Shown here: one piece after another, positions 14,745-28,290 of the stretch | How the letters are laid out: each line of letters begins with the position of its first letter | Position numbering within the stretch: position 1 is the stretch's first letter | Source of the DNA: Amorphochlora amoebiformis | Lineage: Eukaryota; Cercozoa; Chlorarachniophyceae | Direction of reading: 5' to 3' | DNA length: 64,000 nt | Assembly (NCBI GenBank): GCA_054601695.1 | Contig: BAAHQB010000119.1 | Span: 372,001-436,000 of the forward strand | Translations under genes and position numbers: made by a program | Notes under the pieces: model-generated | What the model was told of the DNA's origin: nothing | The model's database searches: none | What the model saw: the letters and a program-made list of their open reading frames with translations, nothing else

Positions 14745-15607
14745 TATACATGCATTCGCATGTACACACATAAATACAAACACAAACATACATTAACATA
14801 CATGTATAGCACTTCTACTCTTTATATGTAACTTGTAACTACTGACAATAACCTCCGCGTGAGCTCGCCGCTCGTTGCCTGGCCACGTGTCGCTCGAGAG
14901 TCACCTCTCCCTCCGGCCCGACCGCGTCCCCACCTCCAACGACCATCCCAACCCCCGGCTCGAAAGGTGGCAGAGGGGTGTGTAGCTGGGGTGGTGGTGG
15001 GGATGGGGTGTAGGGCGCTGTGGCCAATATCTCCTTTCTCCTCTTCTGAAGCCGAGAAAGCTCCTGTACAAAGTGAGACATGTCGCGTTAGGAGAGTTAT
15101 TTCGGTGGGTTCTCTTCTCATATTCGAGGTTTCGAATAACTACACATTTACAGTCTCCCTGAAACCGAGTCTGATCGTGTTCTATGGGTTCCAGACCTCT
15201 AGGTAGTGGTAGAGCTCGGAGCGGAGGTCTAGAATCTGAAACATTCCAAGAAGTCGTCAAGTTCAACAATGAAAGCTGCACGACAGATGACTTACTCTAC
15301 GTTTGCATTCGTTGATCCTAAAGTCCACGCCCTGTAGCTCTGCCAGCGCTCCGACCCCATATCCTTCCGCAGAACCCCCTCCCAGCCTAACGGTTAGGCT
15401 CAGGAGTCCCGACAACCCGGATTTTTCCACTTCAGTCCGCTTTTCGGGGATAAAATCTCCTTCCTCCGTATCTTCTGGATTAATTCGATGCACCATACGC
15501 TTGAACGGGGTTGAGGATGAGCCGTAGAGAGCGGGCTCGGGGGAGATCCTTGTCAAAAATATGGCCACTATCACCAAGAAGGCCACTGGGAACCCCTGAT
15601 AACGCAT
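12375..15607 (-). CDS. Signal-anchored, sequon-rich membrane glycoprotein (gene D), family not recognised
   Basis: Exons in consistent phase: 15296-15607, 15197-15235, 14853-15063, 13965-14244, 12850-13067, 12546-12667, 12375-12441 (about 416 codons). I chose ATG 15607 because it places a signal anchor at residues 6-19 ([14 protein letters not shown]). The same frame is open back to an ATG at 15871. A coiled-coil stretch follows ([16 protein letters not shown]), then Pro-rich repeats ([16 protein letters not shown]). The folded-looking C-terminal part includes [13 protein letters not shown] and [11 protein letters not shown]. Many Asn-X-Ser/Thr sequons occur after the anchor (NAS, NDT, NMS, NHT, NLS, NES, NKS, and NTT and NNT if the last exon is longer), consistent with a lumenal or extracellular type II protein. 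The 3' end is unresolved. With the 12375 donor, the next acceptor (12018) leads to a quick stop at 12002. If the exon instead runs on into TA repeat, it can join gene C in phase. Confidence 0.75.
13068..13964 (-). repeat. TA-rich intron of gene D
   Basis: Between exons 13965-14244 and 12850-13067. (TA)n, GTAC/GTAT steps near 13100 and an AC run at about 13302. Nothing else supported. Confidence 0.75.
14245..14852 (-). repeat. TA-rich intron of gene D with a tandemly copied segment
   Basis: (TA)n with two near-identical copies of a 38-bp segment containing TTTAATATGTTTTATA (about 14602-14640 and 14650-14688). Confidence 0.7.
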
Positions 15608-16696
15608 TTCTGCTGCGGATTTTCTGCGAGGCGAGGTAAATGACTCTTGGGCGACGTGAAAGACTTGTATGTTCGCCTTCCCAAGGTCGAACGGCCCCGC
15701 TGCGTGCCCGCCGAGAGCGGGGGCCCTCCACAGTGTCCACCCCAAAATGACCGGAGATCTCAGTAGAATCCCGGGGAGAAAGAGATCCAGATAAGGTACT
15801 TTCGCCTTATTTGATTTTGTAAAATATTTGGTGATTCCCTCTAAGAAAAGATAAACAGGGAAAACTCGCATTAAATCGGTATTTTTTGTCCATTAGTACA
15901 TCGCGGCGCGGGTTGATGGAGGAGTGGAGAACGGGAAGGGATATAGTCTTGGGTGGTAACCGCGATGTTTTTAGGGTTTATGATGATATACACATCATGG
16001 ATTCCGAAAAATCTTATCTAACTCGTTTCTTTGCGTCGATGTGACGAGAAATATGCGCAAATTAGGTTCATCGCGAGGGGTACGAGTCCGTACGACAACA
16101 GGTGAGATATAAATGCCGATTATAGCAATGGCATATCACGGCGCCGTAGAAAATTTGGAATGGCCGACTTGCCAACGAGCGCGCACACGTGTGCCCACAA
16201 TCCCCTTCGCCCCAGGTTGGAATTATCCAACAACCCAGTTTGGAATGCTGGATCTTGTCCCGTCTAGTGAGTGGAATGGTGTGTGTACGTTGATCTGGAA
16301 AAGAAGACATGAAACCAGCCCCTGGAGTGAAATTTCAGTTTAGATGAAATCAGCTTTTGTGTGTACGGGAGACACAACTGAACTTTACGTACACTTTGAA
16401 GGGAATAAATACATATCCCACGGCCACGGACCCGACGTTTATGACCCTGCAATAATTTTAGGGGAATATTAGGTTACAACCCGCAGGGATTTACACACAC
16501 CATGGACCTGAAAGCCGAAGTTTTATGTAAATACGTCTCCTGACAAGTCTCAGTAAGATTTCTCGACATTTTTTCGCGTCCATTTTCCTAACTGTCAAAA
16601 TTCCCTCAGGACCGGCCCGTCCTACCGGTCGCACGTCTCTCTTCTCCGACAGCCAGCTTGATTTCACTAGCCTCGGAACCCCTAAAGTTTGTGCCA
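15608..16696. promoter_or_regulatory. Head-to-head intergenic region between gene D (-) and CCDC77-like gene (+)
   Basis: About 1.1 kb of non-TA, GC-moderate sequence separating two divergently transcribed starts, so both promoters should be here. Part of it (15608-15871) is an open frame continuing gene D upstream and could be coding if ATG 15871 is used. An open frame at 16113-16343 (+) lacks splice or family support. No TATA box can be claimed with confidence. Confidence 0.5.
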
Positions 16697-17182
16697 ATGT
16701 CAGCACGGACGGGAGATAAGAGCATGGAATTAGTAATCGAAGTGGAGCGCATCCTGGGTGAAGAGGAGCGATCTGCGCGGAAGGGCATGAATCGTGCACA
16801 ACTCGAGCTCCTAGACTTCTACAAGAAGCGCCTTGACGAACTCGAGAAGGACAGGGAGGTAGTGAACAAGCTTTGACTTTGGTGAAACAATAATTCTTGG
16901 TGTTGTTTCAGGAAGCGACGAGGCGTCTGGGGGTGAACGGGCTGAATCCGAGAGCAGAGAGACGTGAGTTGCAGTCCAAGCTCATTTCCAAGGGCGATGA
17001 GGTATTCATAATGCTCAAAAGACTTGACAGCGTGCGTTTGCCATATTTTATTCATATTGAAATGGATGCAATAATAAACGTTAATGTAGATGCACAACAG
17101 ACGCACATTCAACTGGCACTCACACAACACACACACACACACACAATTTGTGTCACACAGACACGTACACAACATACACACG

Positions 17183-17222
<40 letters not shown>

Positions 17223-17530
17223 GAAATTTTTTAAAATTATATGTATTTCGTGTCTCAGATCCGCGATCTACAAAGAGCGCTCTCTGACGCCCAAAGATAT
17301 CTCTACGATGAACGCGATATGGTATGCACTCAACTCACCGCAGGTGAAATTAAAATATTCGTCTCGCTAATGTGTAAGATTTCAGGTGCTCAAGTTATCT
17401 AAGGAGAATGATCGGCTTCGGATACAGGTATATAAATAAAATATACTTACATGTATGCATTTCTCTATATTTTGCACTGTAAATATATATATATATATAT
17501 ATATAATATAATATATATATACATATAATA

Positions 17531-17579
<49 letters not shown>

Positions 17580-17603
17580 TCATATATATATATATGTATA
17601 TAT

Positions 17604-17635
<32 letters not shown>

Positions 17636-17683
17636 GAATAGATATATTTATATGTATTTGTACCAATATGTACATACATATAT

Positions 17684-17719
<36 letters not shown>

Positions 17720-17821
17720 GTAAATATAGTAATAATAATAATAATACTACTAATGATCATATATATATATATATATATATTCATATATATACATATACAC
17801 ATATATATATATATATATTCA

Positions 17822-17874
<53 letters not shown>

Positions 17875-18311
17875 ATATATATATATTCATATATGTATAT
17901 ATATATATATTATTACTCTATGTACATATATATATATATAATATATATATATATATATTATATATGTAAATATATATATATATATATATGTACAATGTCT
18001 TCGCATTCATTTTATTCATTTGACATATGAGTGTCTAATGACATGGTTTGACAGGAAAAAGAGGATCGCAAGCGCATCCAGCATCTCTTGGCCATGGCAA
18101 AACCCATCGAGCAGCAGGTAATACAACACATAACCCATATTTGCATATTTATACATTTTCCAACATGTATACAAAAATAACATATGTCTATTTACATATT
18201 CATTTCCTAGCTTGCCGTGCAAACCCAGCGAGCAGAAAGTATTACACAGATACTCTTATGTGCGTATTTTGTGTGTTTTTTTAATATATATATATATATA
18301 TATATTTGCTC

Positions 18312-18386
<75 letters not shown>

Positions 18387-18955
18387 ATCTATAGATGTAC
18401 ATATACATATATCTATGTGTAATATAATATAACTTTTAACATATTATATATATAAATATGTGTATATATATATATATATACATAATACCTCCAGACTCTC
18501 CCACTGTAAACAACCACACCCTCTATCGACAACCCGCCATCTACACACCCGCCCACACATTCATCGACATTCTAAACATCCCTTTCCCCTCACCTGCACC
18601 GCTGTTTTCTCAAAACTCTCCTAATTTCTCGCTAATTCTCCTTAATTTCTCGAATTTCTCCCGCTAATTCTCTCCAACTTTTCAACCGCTTAGGTCACAT
18701 TCGCCCGCAACAAGAAGCCGAGACTCGTGGCGCGCCTGCCCAAGGGCCAAAAGCCGGGAAAGCTACGCCCCAGGCCTCGCGGAGCCCCTCCCGAGCCCGT
18801 AGTGTCTGGCGTGCTGCCGGGCGCCGTGCCGTCTGTGCTGAGGACAGTGGTTATGCCCAATGATCAGACAAGGTATGGGGTTTGTGTAAGTATGCGTTTC
18901 ATGTGTACGGATTTGTATGGATGTGAGTTCGTGTGTGTAGATGTATGTTTACTGT

Positions 18956-19036
<81 letters not shown>

Positions 19037-19152
19037 TAGATAGATAGAGAGAGAATGTATATATATGTTATACATATATATATACAATATAGATATATAT
19101 ATGTATGTGCATATATGTATATAGATACATGTAATTATGTGTGTATATGAAA

Positions 19153-19201
<49 letters not shown>

Positions 19202-19745
19202 GTGTATATGTATATTTAACATATTGTTTAATACATATATTATTGACGTAAATTAACATACACAACTAAATATATTTTGTTATGAATTAAAATCGTATAC
19301 ATAAAACATATTTTGACAAAGAGAGAAAGAGAAAAAGAGACACACAAACCCAACACAACATCCCATACCTTCTCCAATCTCACTCCCCTTTCAAAAACCA
19401 AGAAAAAACTAAGTATGTATGTATTAAAAAAGGCGCCTCGAGGAGACGATTGAGGGACTACGTGACCAGATTCACCGGCGGGAAGCGCTGTTCGCTGAGC
19501 GGGCTCAGGCAGACTCGGAGGCCCTGGAGATCGAGCGAGCGCACCACGATGCTGAGATCCGCAGGCTTCAGGGTGACCGACGCCTGTGTCTTTTTTCTTG
19601 ATTTTTCTTTTCGGGGGTTTTGTGTTGTGTTTGATGTGTGGGTGTGGGTTTTTGTGTGGGTTCTATGTGGGTTTGTGTGGGTGTGGATGTGCGTTTATAT
19701 GTGTATATTTATTAATGTATATATGTATATATGTATATTTAAATA

Positions 19746-19776
<31 letters not shown>

Positions 19777-19805
19777 ATGCTTTATGCATGCATGTATGGT
19801 GTATT

Positions 19806-19895
<90 letters not shown>

Positions 19896-19991
19896 ATATA
19901 CACGCACATATATATATATATATATATATACATACACATATGTATGTATATTTAGTAGTTCATGAGGATCCATGCATATATATACACACGC

Positions 19992-20025
<34 letters not shown>

Positions 20026-20195
20026 CTATATATGTATGTAATTTAATATATTTCAGAGACGGCAAAGACACGGGAAGAACGTATTGGGTCGTTAGAAACT
20101 CTGTATAGAAGCACTGTTCACGACCTGCTAAATGCCAAGTCTATTCCATTTCACTTAATTACATTACATATGTGTATTGCACATATATGCGTGTA

Positions 20196-20244
<49 letters not shown>

Positions 20245-20257
20245 ATATAATATAATT

Positions 20258-20300
<43 letters not shown>

Positions 20301-20332
20301 CAAAACAATACATGTATGTATAAATTTATGTG

Positions 20333-20369
<37 letters not shown>

Positions 20370-20717
20370 TCTACACTACAATGTACATGTACATACAAGT
20401 GTATAAATTATATGATTTATAAGCTGGATACATTGACATATACCTCCAATCTCCTAAATTTCTCGACTTTTTCCTTCACATCTTCTCTTTTCCTCTGTAG
20501 GCAGAAAATAAAGTCAGAATCTAGGAAGATCAAGTAAGTCATGACACGTGTCAAAAATTAAAAATTATGATTGTTTCACGATGTAGAAAAATAATATGCA
20601 TGTATGTAACATGTTAAATAATATGCATGTATGTAACATGTTCATATTATGTTGTATACACATTCAGATGTATATATATAGACATACACACATATATATA
20701 TTATATATATATATATA

Positions 20718-20760
<43 letters not shown>

Positions 20761-21502
20761 ATATATATATATATATATGTGTATAAATGCTATGGAGTCA
20801 TAACACATATGAAAAATGAAAATTTAGGATTTTTTCAAACATAGAAAAATACTGTATACATGTAATATATATACATATTCAATACATATATATATATACA
20901 CATATATATATGTGTATATATATAAAAATATACATATGTAAAGATTTGCAAATACATATTATGTAGTAGGCAAGTCATGGCACATATAAAACGCTCACCC
21001 TCTCCGTCTCTCTTTCTCTACCTCCCTATCTGTCTTTATGTCACTCTCCTCTCTCGCTCGCTCGCTCTCTCACTCGCGATATATATATACAATATACATA
21101 ATATATATATATATACACATACATATGTATATATATATATATTATATATGTATATCTATGTATATCCTCTTCTCCTCGCATTAGGGAGGAAGGCATCAAA
21201 ATTCGCAGCGAGATCGTGAAAGTACGCAAGGAGACCAAGCGTCAGAAGGTATGCGCACCAAAACCTCCGTTCATTGCACAATACTATATCTATATCTCTC
21301 TGATCTCAGCCTCTCTGTCCCCTCTCTCTATTCCCTCCTTCGCACCCTCTTTCTTCCTCTCTATCTCGCGGTATCTCTCATTTTCCTTCTCTCTCTCTAA
21401 ATCTCCCGCCCCCCCCCCCCCCCCCCCCATTTTTCTCTCTCTCTCCCTCCCTTTATTTCTCTCTGTTTTCCTTCTTTCTCCCTCGCTTGTTGTCTCTTCC
21501 TC

Positions 21503-21538
<36 letters not shown>

Positions 21539-22336
21539 TCTGTGTGTGTGTGTGTGTTTGTCTGCCTGTCCGTCTGCGTATGGCTCGTCATGTTATGTAT
21601 CCCCAGGAGGTAAACGAGAAGAGAAAGATCGAAGTTGAGAAGATCGTCGCGGAGGAGAAGAAAAAGGTCTTGTATATCTCTTTCGACGTGCATCTCTTCT
21701 CTCTCGAATCATCCCTCTCTCTTCTCTTTTTCTCTCTTCTCTCTCTTCTCTCTCTTCTCTCTCTTCTCCCTCTCTCTCTCATTGTCTCTCTATCTCTCTC
21801 TCTCTCTCATTCGCTCTCTCTCTGTGTGTGTGTGTGTGTATGTGTGTTTGTATATGTGTGTGAGTGTATAAATGTACACATGTGTTCCACACACACATGT
21901 ATATATAAATTTATATATATATATATATGTATGTATAATTATATATATATATATACATATGTATGTATAATTATATATATATATATATATATTGTATAAC
22001 TCTTAATCCGCCTCAATGTTGTGTGTTTGTGTGTGTATGCGGTTTTATTGTACATAGTACCCCCTTACTTGACTTTAATGTAGTATGCTGTGTATGCTCT
22101 ATTATTGCACATGGTATTCCCTTAATGACCCGTATTTTGGTTATGGTAAGCAATTCGATTGGTCTTAATGTACAGCATGTTGGATTTACATGGAATATAA
22201 TTTTACTCATTTTTTTTATATAGTCCAAGGCCAAGGTGTATATCGACCTCATCAATGCGCAAGTAAGAGGGATATGGGGTTATATGTATGTTTGCGTGTA
22301 TGTTTTACATATATATATATATATATGTATATATAT

Positions 22337-22370
<34 letters not shown>

Positions 22371-22374
22371 TGTC

Positions 22375-22462
<88 letters not shown>

Positions 22463-22464
22463 TA

Positions 22465-22525
<61 letters not shown>

Positions 22526-22792
22526 GCATGATATAAATATGTACATGTCTGTCTAATACAAGGGTAACATATGATACAACATATATATATATATATATAT
22601 ATATAGGTATATATATATATATATATATATCCATGTGTGTGTGTGTGTATGCATGCGTATTTTATCATATGTATTTCAATAAAGCAAGTTACATTATATT
22701 GTACTATAATGTTACAGTATTATGTTATTGCATCAAACTATGCTATAATGTATTGTACGATGACAAATATAAACAGTACATATATACATATG

Positions 22793-22837
<45 letters not shown>

Positions 22838-22927
22838 CACATATATATATATATATATATATATTGTATATATAATGTTTAAATATTTGCATATTAGTAA
22901 ATTAACTATTAAAATATCTATACATGT

Positions 22928-22961
<34 letters not shown>

Positions 22962-23118
22962 ATATATATATACATGTGTATTTATATATATATATATATA
23001 TAATATAAAATATATATAATAATATGAATGGACATATAATACTATACTTTGCGTGAATGCTATTTAAATATCTGTGTAGTATGTATATGTTAATTCACGT
23101 GGATACATACACATGTTC

Positions 23119-23172
<54 letters not shown>

Positions 23173-23497
23173 TCATTATATAGGATGAGGTTACCATTCT
23201 AAGGGAGCAGTACCAGGCCGCCCAACAGTGAGAGCTTTTTCCTTGTTTTCACATAGATTTCTTATCATTTCGGAACTTTTTTTTCTGTGTTTCATGTATG
23301 TATGTATGTGTACATGTACATATGTACATATATATATATATATATATATGTATGTATATATTATATATAGATATGTATATGTATGTGTATATATATGTAT
23401 ATACTTTTATATATATTTGTATATAGACTTTGGATGCAGCGTGTAGAGCATCTTGAGGGTCTAATAGGAAAAGAAAAAGTACATATAATAAGTACAT

Positions 23498-23537
<40 letters not shown>

Positions 23538-23660
23538 ATATATATATATATGTATATGTATGAATATATACATTTTGTATATATTCTCATGTATATATTA
23601 TGTATATATATATATATATGTATTATATGTTCATGCATGTAATGTATATACATGTATATA

Positions 23661-23720
<60 letters not shown>

Positions 23721-23922
23721 TATACATATATTATATAAACATATATATATATATATATAATATATATATGTATATATATGTATATATACATGTATATATA
23801 TATATGTATATATATGTATGTATATATTATATAAACTGGGTATTTTACAGGCAAAACGAAGATTTGCTGAGAGGAAATGCCGCATGGATAGGGAAGGGTC
23901 CTATACATATATCCATTATATA

Positions 23923-24019
<97 letters not shown>

Positions 24020-24094
24020 GTATATGTATATGTACAATGTATGTGAATGTATGCATGTATTATTTGTAATGTACATAGAAATATATATATAAAA

Positions 24095-24131
<37 letters not shown>

Positions 24132-24169
24132 CGTGTGTGTGTGTATACACACACATAAATTTATATGTA

Positions 24170-24203
<34 letters not shown>

Positions 24204-24208
24204 CTAGA

Positions 24209-24243
<35 letters not shown>

Positions 24244-24286
24244 GAAAAGGTCATATACACAAAATTCCTTTCAACAACTGAAGATT

Positions 24287-24327
<41 letters not shown>

Positions 24328-24507
24328 ATAAATGTATTTATATGTGTATTTTATCATATATTATTATTATTATGGGAAGGGTCCTTTCGTATGTAGCAAA
24401 CTATTTAGCTAAGTAGATGTAATTCTATATTGATATATATATATATATATATATATATTACATGTGTATATATATATATATATATTACATGTATATATAT
24501 ATATTGC

Positions 24508-24549
<42 letters not shown>

Positions 24550-24594
24550 CATGTATATATATATATATATTATATGTATATACATGTATAGGTT

Positions 24595-24625
<31 letters not shown>

Positions 24626-24837
24626 GTTATATGTATATACATGTATAGGTTAAGGGGGCCATAATATTTATATATAATATATATATATATATATATATTA
24701 TATTATATATTATATAATAAAAATATACAGATACGGATCTGAAGTGAGGTTGATGCGACAGCAAGTTAGGGGTGTGGAACGGGTGGTCACTGATATCAAG
24801 TAAGTTTACATCTTTCTACATATTATATATGTGTATA

Positions 24838-24884
<47 letters not shown>

Positions 24885-24945
24885 AAAGGGTTGTCACTTA
24901 TATCAAGTGTGTTTATATCTTTACATATTATGTACATAAATAAAA

Positions 24946-24992
<47 letters not shown>

Positions 24993-25093
24993 ATATGGAA
25001 TGTTCACTTTTATCAAGAAATTTTAGATCTTATTTTTTTAGTATATACGTATTCATATGTACATACATATATATATATATATATATACATATA

Positions 25094-25124
<31 letters not shown>

Positions 25125-25209
25125 GTAGAACGGATGGTCCCGATATGAAGTAGGTTTAGACCTTTTCCAAGTATTATATGCATGCTACATTTTGATAATA
25201 TGTATCTAT

Positions 25210-25256
<47 letters not shown>

Positions 25257-25349
25257 CACATACATGTATGCATATGAAAATGTCACTGATATCAAGTAAG
25301 TCTAGATACTTACTTTTCCACATATATTATATATATATATATATATATG

Positions 25350-25386
<37 letters not shown>

Positions 25387-25443
25387 ACTCTAATCATAGG
25401 ATTGGAATTCAACAGATAGCCCATGGGGGACTCAGCCTCCAAG

Positions 25444-25474
<31 letters not shown>

Positions 25475-26035
25475 TGCATATGCATTACGTAATTATATGT
25501 ATATACACCTATAGAATATCGAACTTATGCACATGCATAGAGAGTGGGGAGAGAAGGGAGAAGTAGAGATGGTTAGAGCGAATTATCTATCTAATCAAAT
25601 GGAGTTCCTTCAAATCTATGGCTTCTTTGCCTTTCCCATCTCTACGTCCTCTTCTCTTTCTATCTCCTGTCTCTCATTCTCATTCTCATTCTCATTCTCT
25701 CTCTCTCTCTCTCTCTCTCACTCTCTCTCTTTCTTTCTCACTCACTCTCTTCCTCACTCTCTCTCTCTCTATCTATCTATCTCTCTCTCTATATCTCTCT
25801 TCTCTCTCTCCTCTCTCTCTCCTCTTCCTCTCTCCTCTCTCTCTCTCTCTCTCTCCTCTCTCCCTCTTCTCTCCCTCTCTCCTCAATCTCTCTCTTTCTC
25901 CTTCTCCCTCTCTCCCTCTCTCCCCCTCTCTCTCCTCTCCCTCTCTCTCTCAACTTTTTTTTTCTCTCTCTCTCTCTGTGTGTGTGATCTCACTCCATTC
26001 TCTTCTTATCTAAATCTCCTCTCTCTCTCTCTACC

Positions 26036-26075
<40 letters not shown>

Positions 26076-26196
26076 GCTCTCCTCTCTCTCTCCTCTTCCT
26101 CTCTCCTCTCTCTCTCTCTCTCCTCTCTCCCTCTTCTCTCCCTCTCTCCCTCTCTCCCTCTCTCTCTCTCCTCTCCCTCTCTCTCTCTCTCAACTT

Positions 26197-26227
<31 letters not shown>

Positions 26228-26258
26228 TCTCACTCCATTCTCTTCTTATCTAAATCTC

Positions 26259-26322
<64 letters not shown>

Positions 26323-26346
26323 CGCTCTCCTCTCTCTCTCCTCTTC

Positions 26347-26386
<40 letters not shown>

Positions 26387-26630
26387 CTCCCTCTTCTCTC
26401 CCTCTCTCCTCGATCTCCCTTTCTCCTTCTCCCTCTCTCGCTCTCTCCCTCTCTCCCCCTCTCTCTCCCCTCCCTCTCTCTCTCTCTCAACATTCTCTCT
26501 CTCTCTCAACTTTCTCTCTCTCTCTGTGTGTGTGTGATCTCACTCCATTCTCTTCTTATCTAAATCTCCTCTCTCTCTCTCTCTTTATCTATCTATCTCT
26601 CTCTCTCTCGCTCTCCTCTCTCTCCTCTTC

Positions 26631-26680
<50 letters not shown>

Positions 26681-26837
26681 CTCCCTCTTCTCTCCCTCTC
26701 TCCTCAATCTCTCTCTTTCTCCTTCTCCCTCTCTCCCTCTCTCCCCCTCTCTCTCCTCTCCCTCTCTCTCTCTCTCAACTTTCTCTCTCTGTGTGTGTGT
26801 GTGTGTGTGATCTCACTCCATTCTCTTCTTATCTAAA

Positions 26838-26884
<47 letters not shown>

Positions 26885-26922
26885 TCTCTCTCTCTCTCGC
26901 TCTCCTCTCTCTCCTCTTCCTT

Positions 26923-26961
<39 letters not shown>

Positions 26962-27128
26962 CTCCCTCTTCTCTCCCTCTCTCCTCAATCTCTCTCTTTC
27001 TCCTTCTCCCTCTCTCCCTCTCTCCCTCTCTCCCCCTCTCTCTCCTCTCCCTCTCTCTCTCTCTCAACTTTCTCTCTGTGTGTGTGTGTGTGTGTGTGTG
27101 ATCTCACTCCTTTCTCTTCTTATCTAAA

Positions 27129-27169
<41 letters not shown>

Positions 27170-27275
27170 GTACTCATTTCTGTTCTGATCTCTCTCGTTT
27201 CCATAGCGGCAGCGATCACGGCTCAGTTTCGGCGACTGCAGGACGCAGAGGGGTGATATTATACATGGATGTATA

Positions 27276-27328
<53 letters not shown>

Positions 27329-27347
27329 TTATATATATGTGCGTGCG

Positions 27348-27393
<46 letters not shown>

Positions 27394-27951
27394 AAATCTA
27401 TATGTATGTAAATATGTAATATTATATATATATATATATATGTATGTATATATATTAATATGTATAGATATAAATCAAAAAATATATATATTGTATTAAT
27501 ATGTATACATTAACTATTTTAAGTAAGGGAAAGTATACAAGATAAGATCTAGCAAGAAGATTTACATATTAGCGAGAGAAACATAAATACGTTTTCATAA
27601 AGTATACTTGTACATTATACATGCTCATAAACACATACATATCATTACACCAGGCGCATTCGTGACATCCGCACCAGAATGAATGAAGTAAAAATAGCCT
27701 AAATCAACCTAATCCTAACCCTAACCCTAACCCTAACCCTAACCCTAACCCTAACCCTAACCCTAACCCTAACCCATCCGGACGATAATCCGAATTTTGT
27801 GCTTTCTTTCTCTGTTTGTATCCTGCTCGTCTGCAACGAGTGTAATGTTAAGTGTAATCTATGGATTCTAATGTAGGTTGGGTACTGTTTGCATGTTAAC
27901 AACTCTTTTCTGCTTCTATATTTGTATACACACACACACACAACATATATA

Positions 27952-28023
<72 letters not shown>

Positions 28024-28118
28024 TATATATATATATATATGTATAAATAAATATGTATTTCCTTGTCCTTGGCACTGCATTATTACAGTTTTTGACATAT
28101 GCACATGTAGGTAAATTT

Positions 28119-28152
<34 letters not shown>

Positions 28153-28153
28153 A

Positions 28154-28199
<46 letters not shown>

Positions 28200-28222
28200 T
28201 TATATAAATATATATTATATAT

Positions 28223-28290
<68 letters not shown>

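Noticed and set aside
16113-16343. 76-codon + strand frame upstream of the CCDC77-like gene
   Set aside because: No splice signals linking it to the gene, no recognisable motifs; lies in the shared promoter gap.
21216-21999. Ser/Leu-rich frames in CCDC77-like introns, also 25527-27411
   Set aside because: Products of (CT)n minisatellite; real exons inside are short and in other frames.
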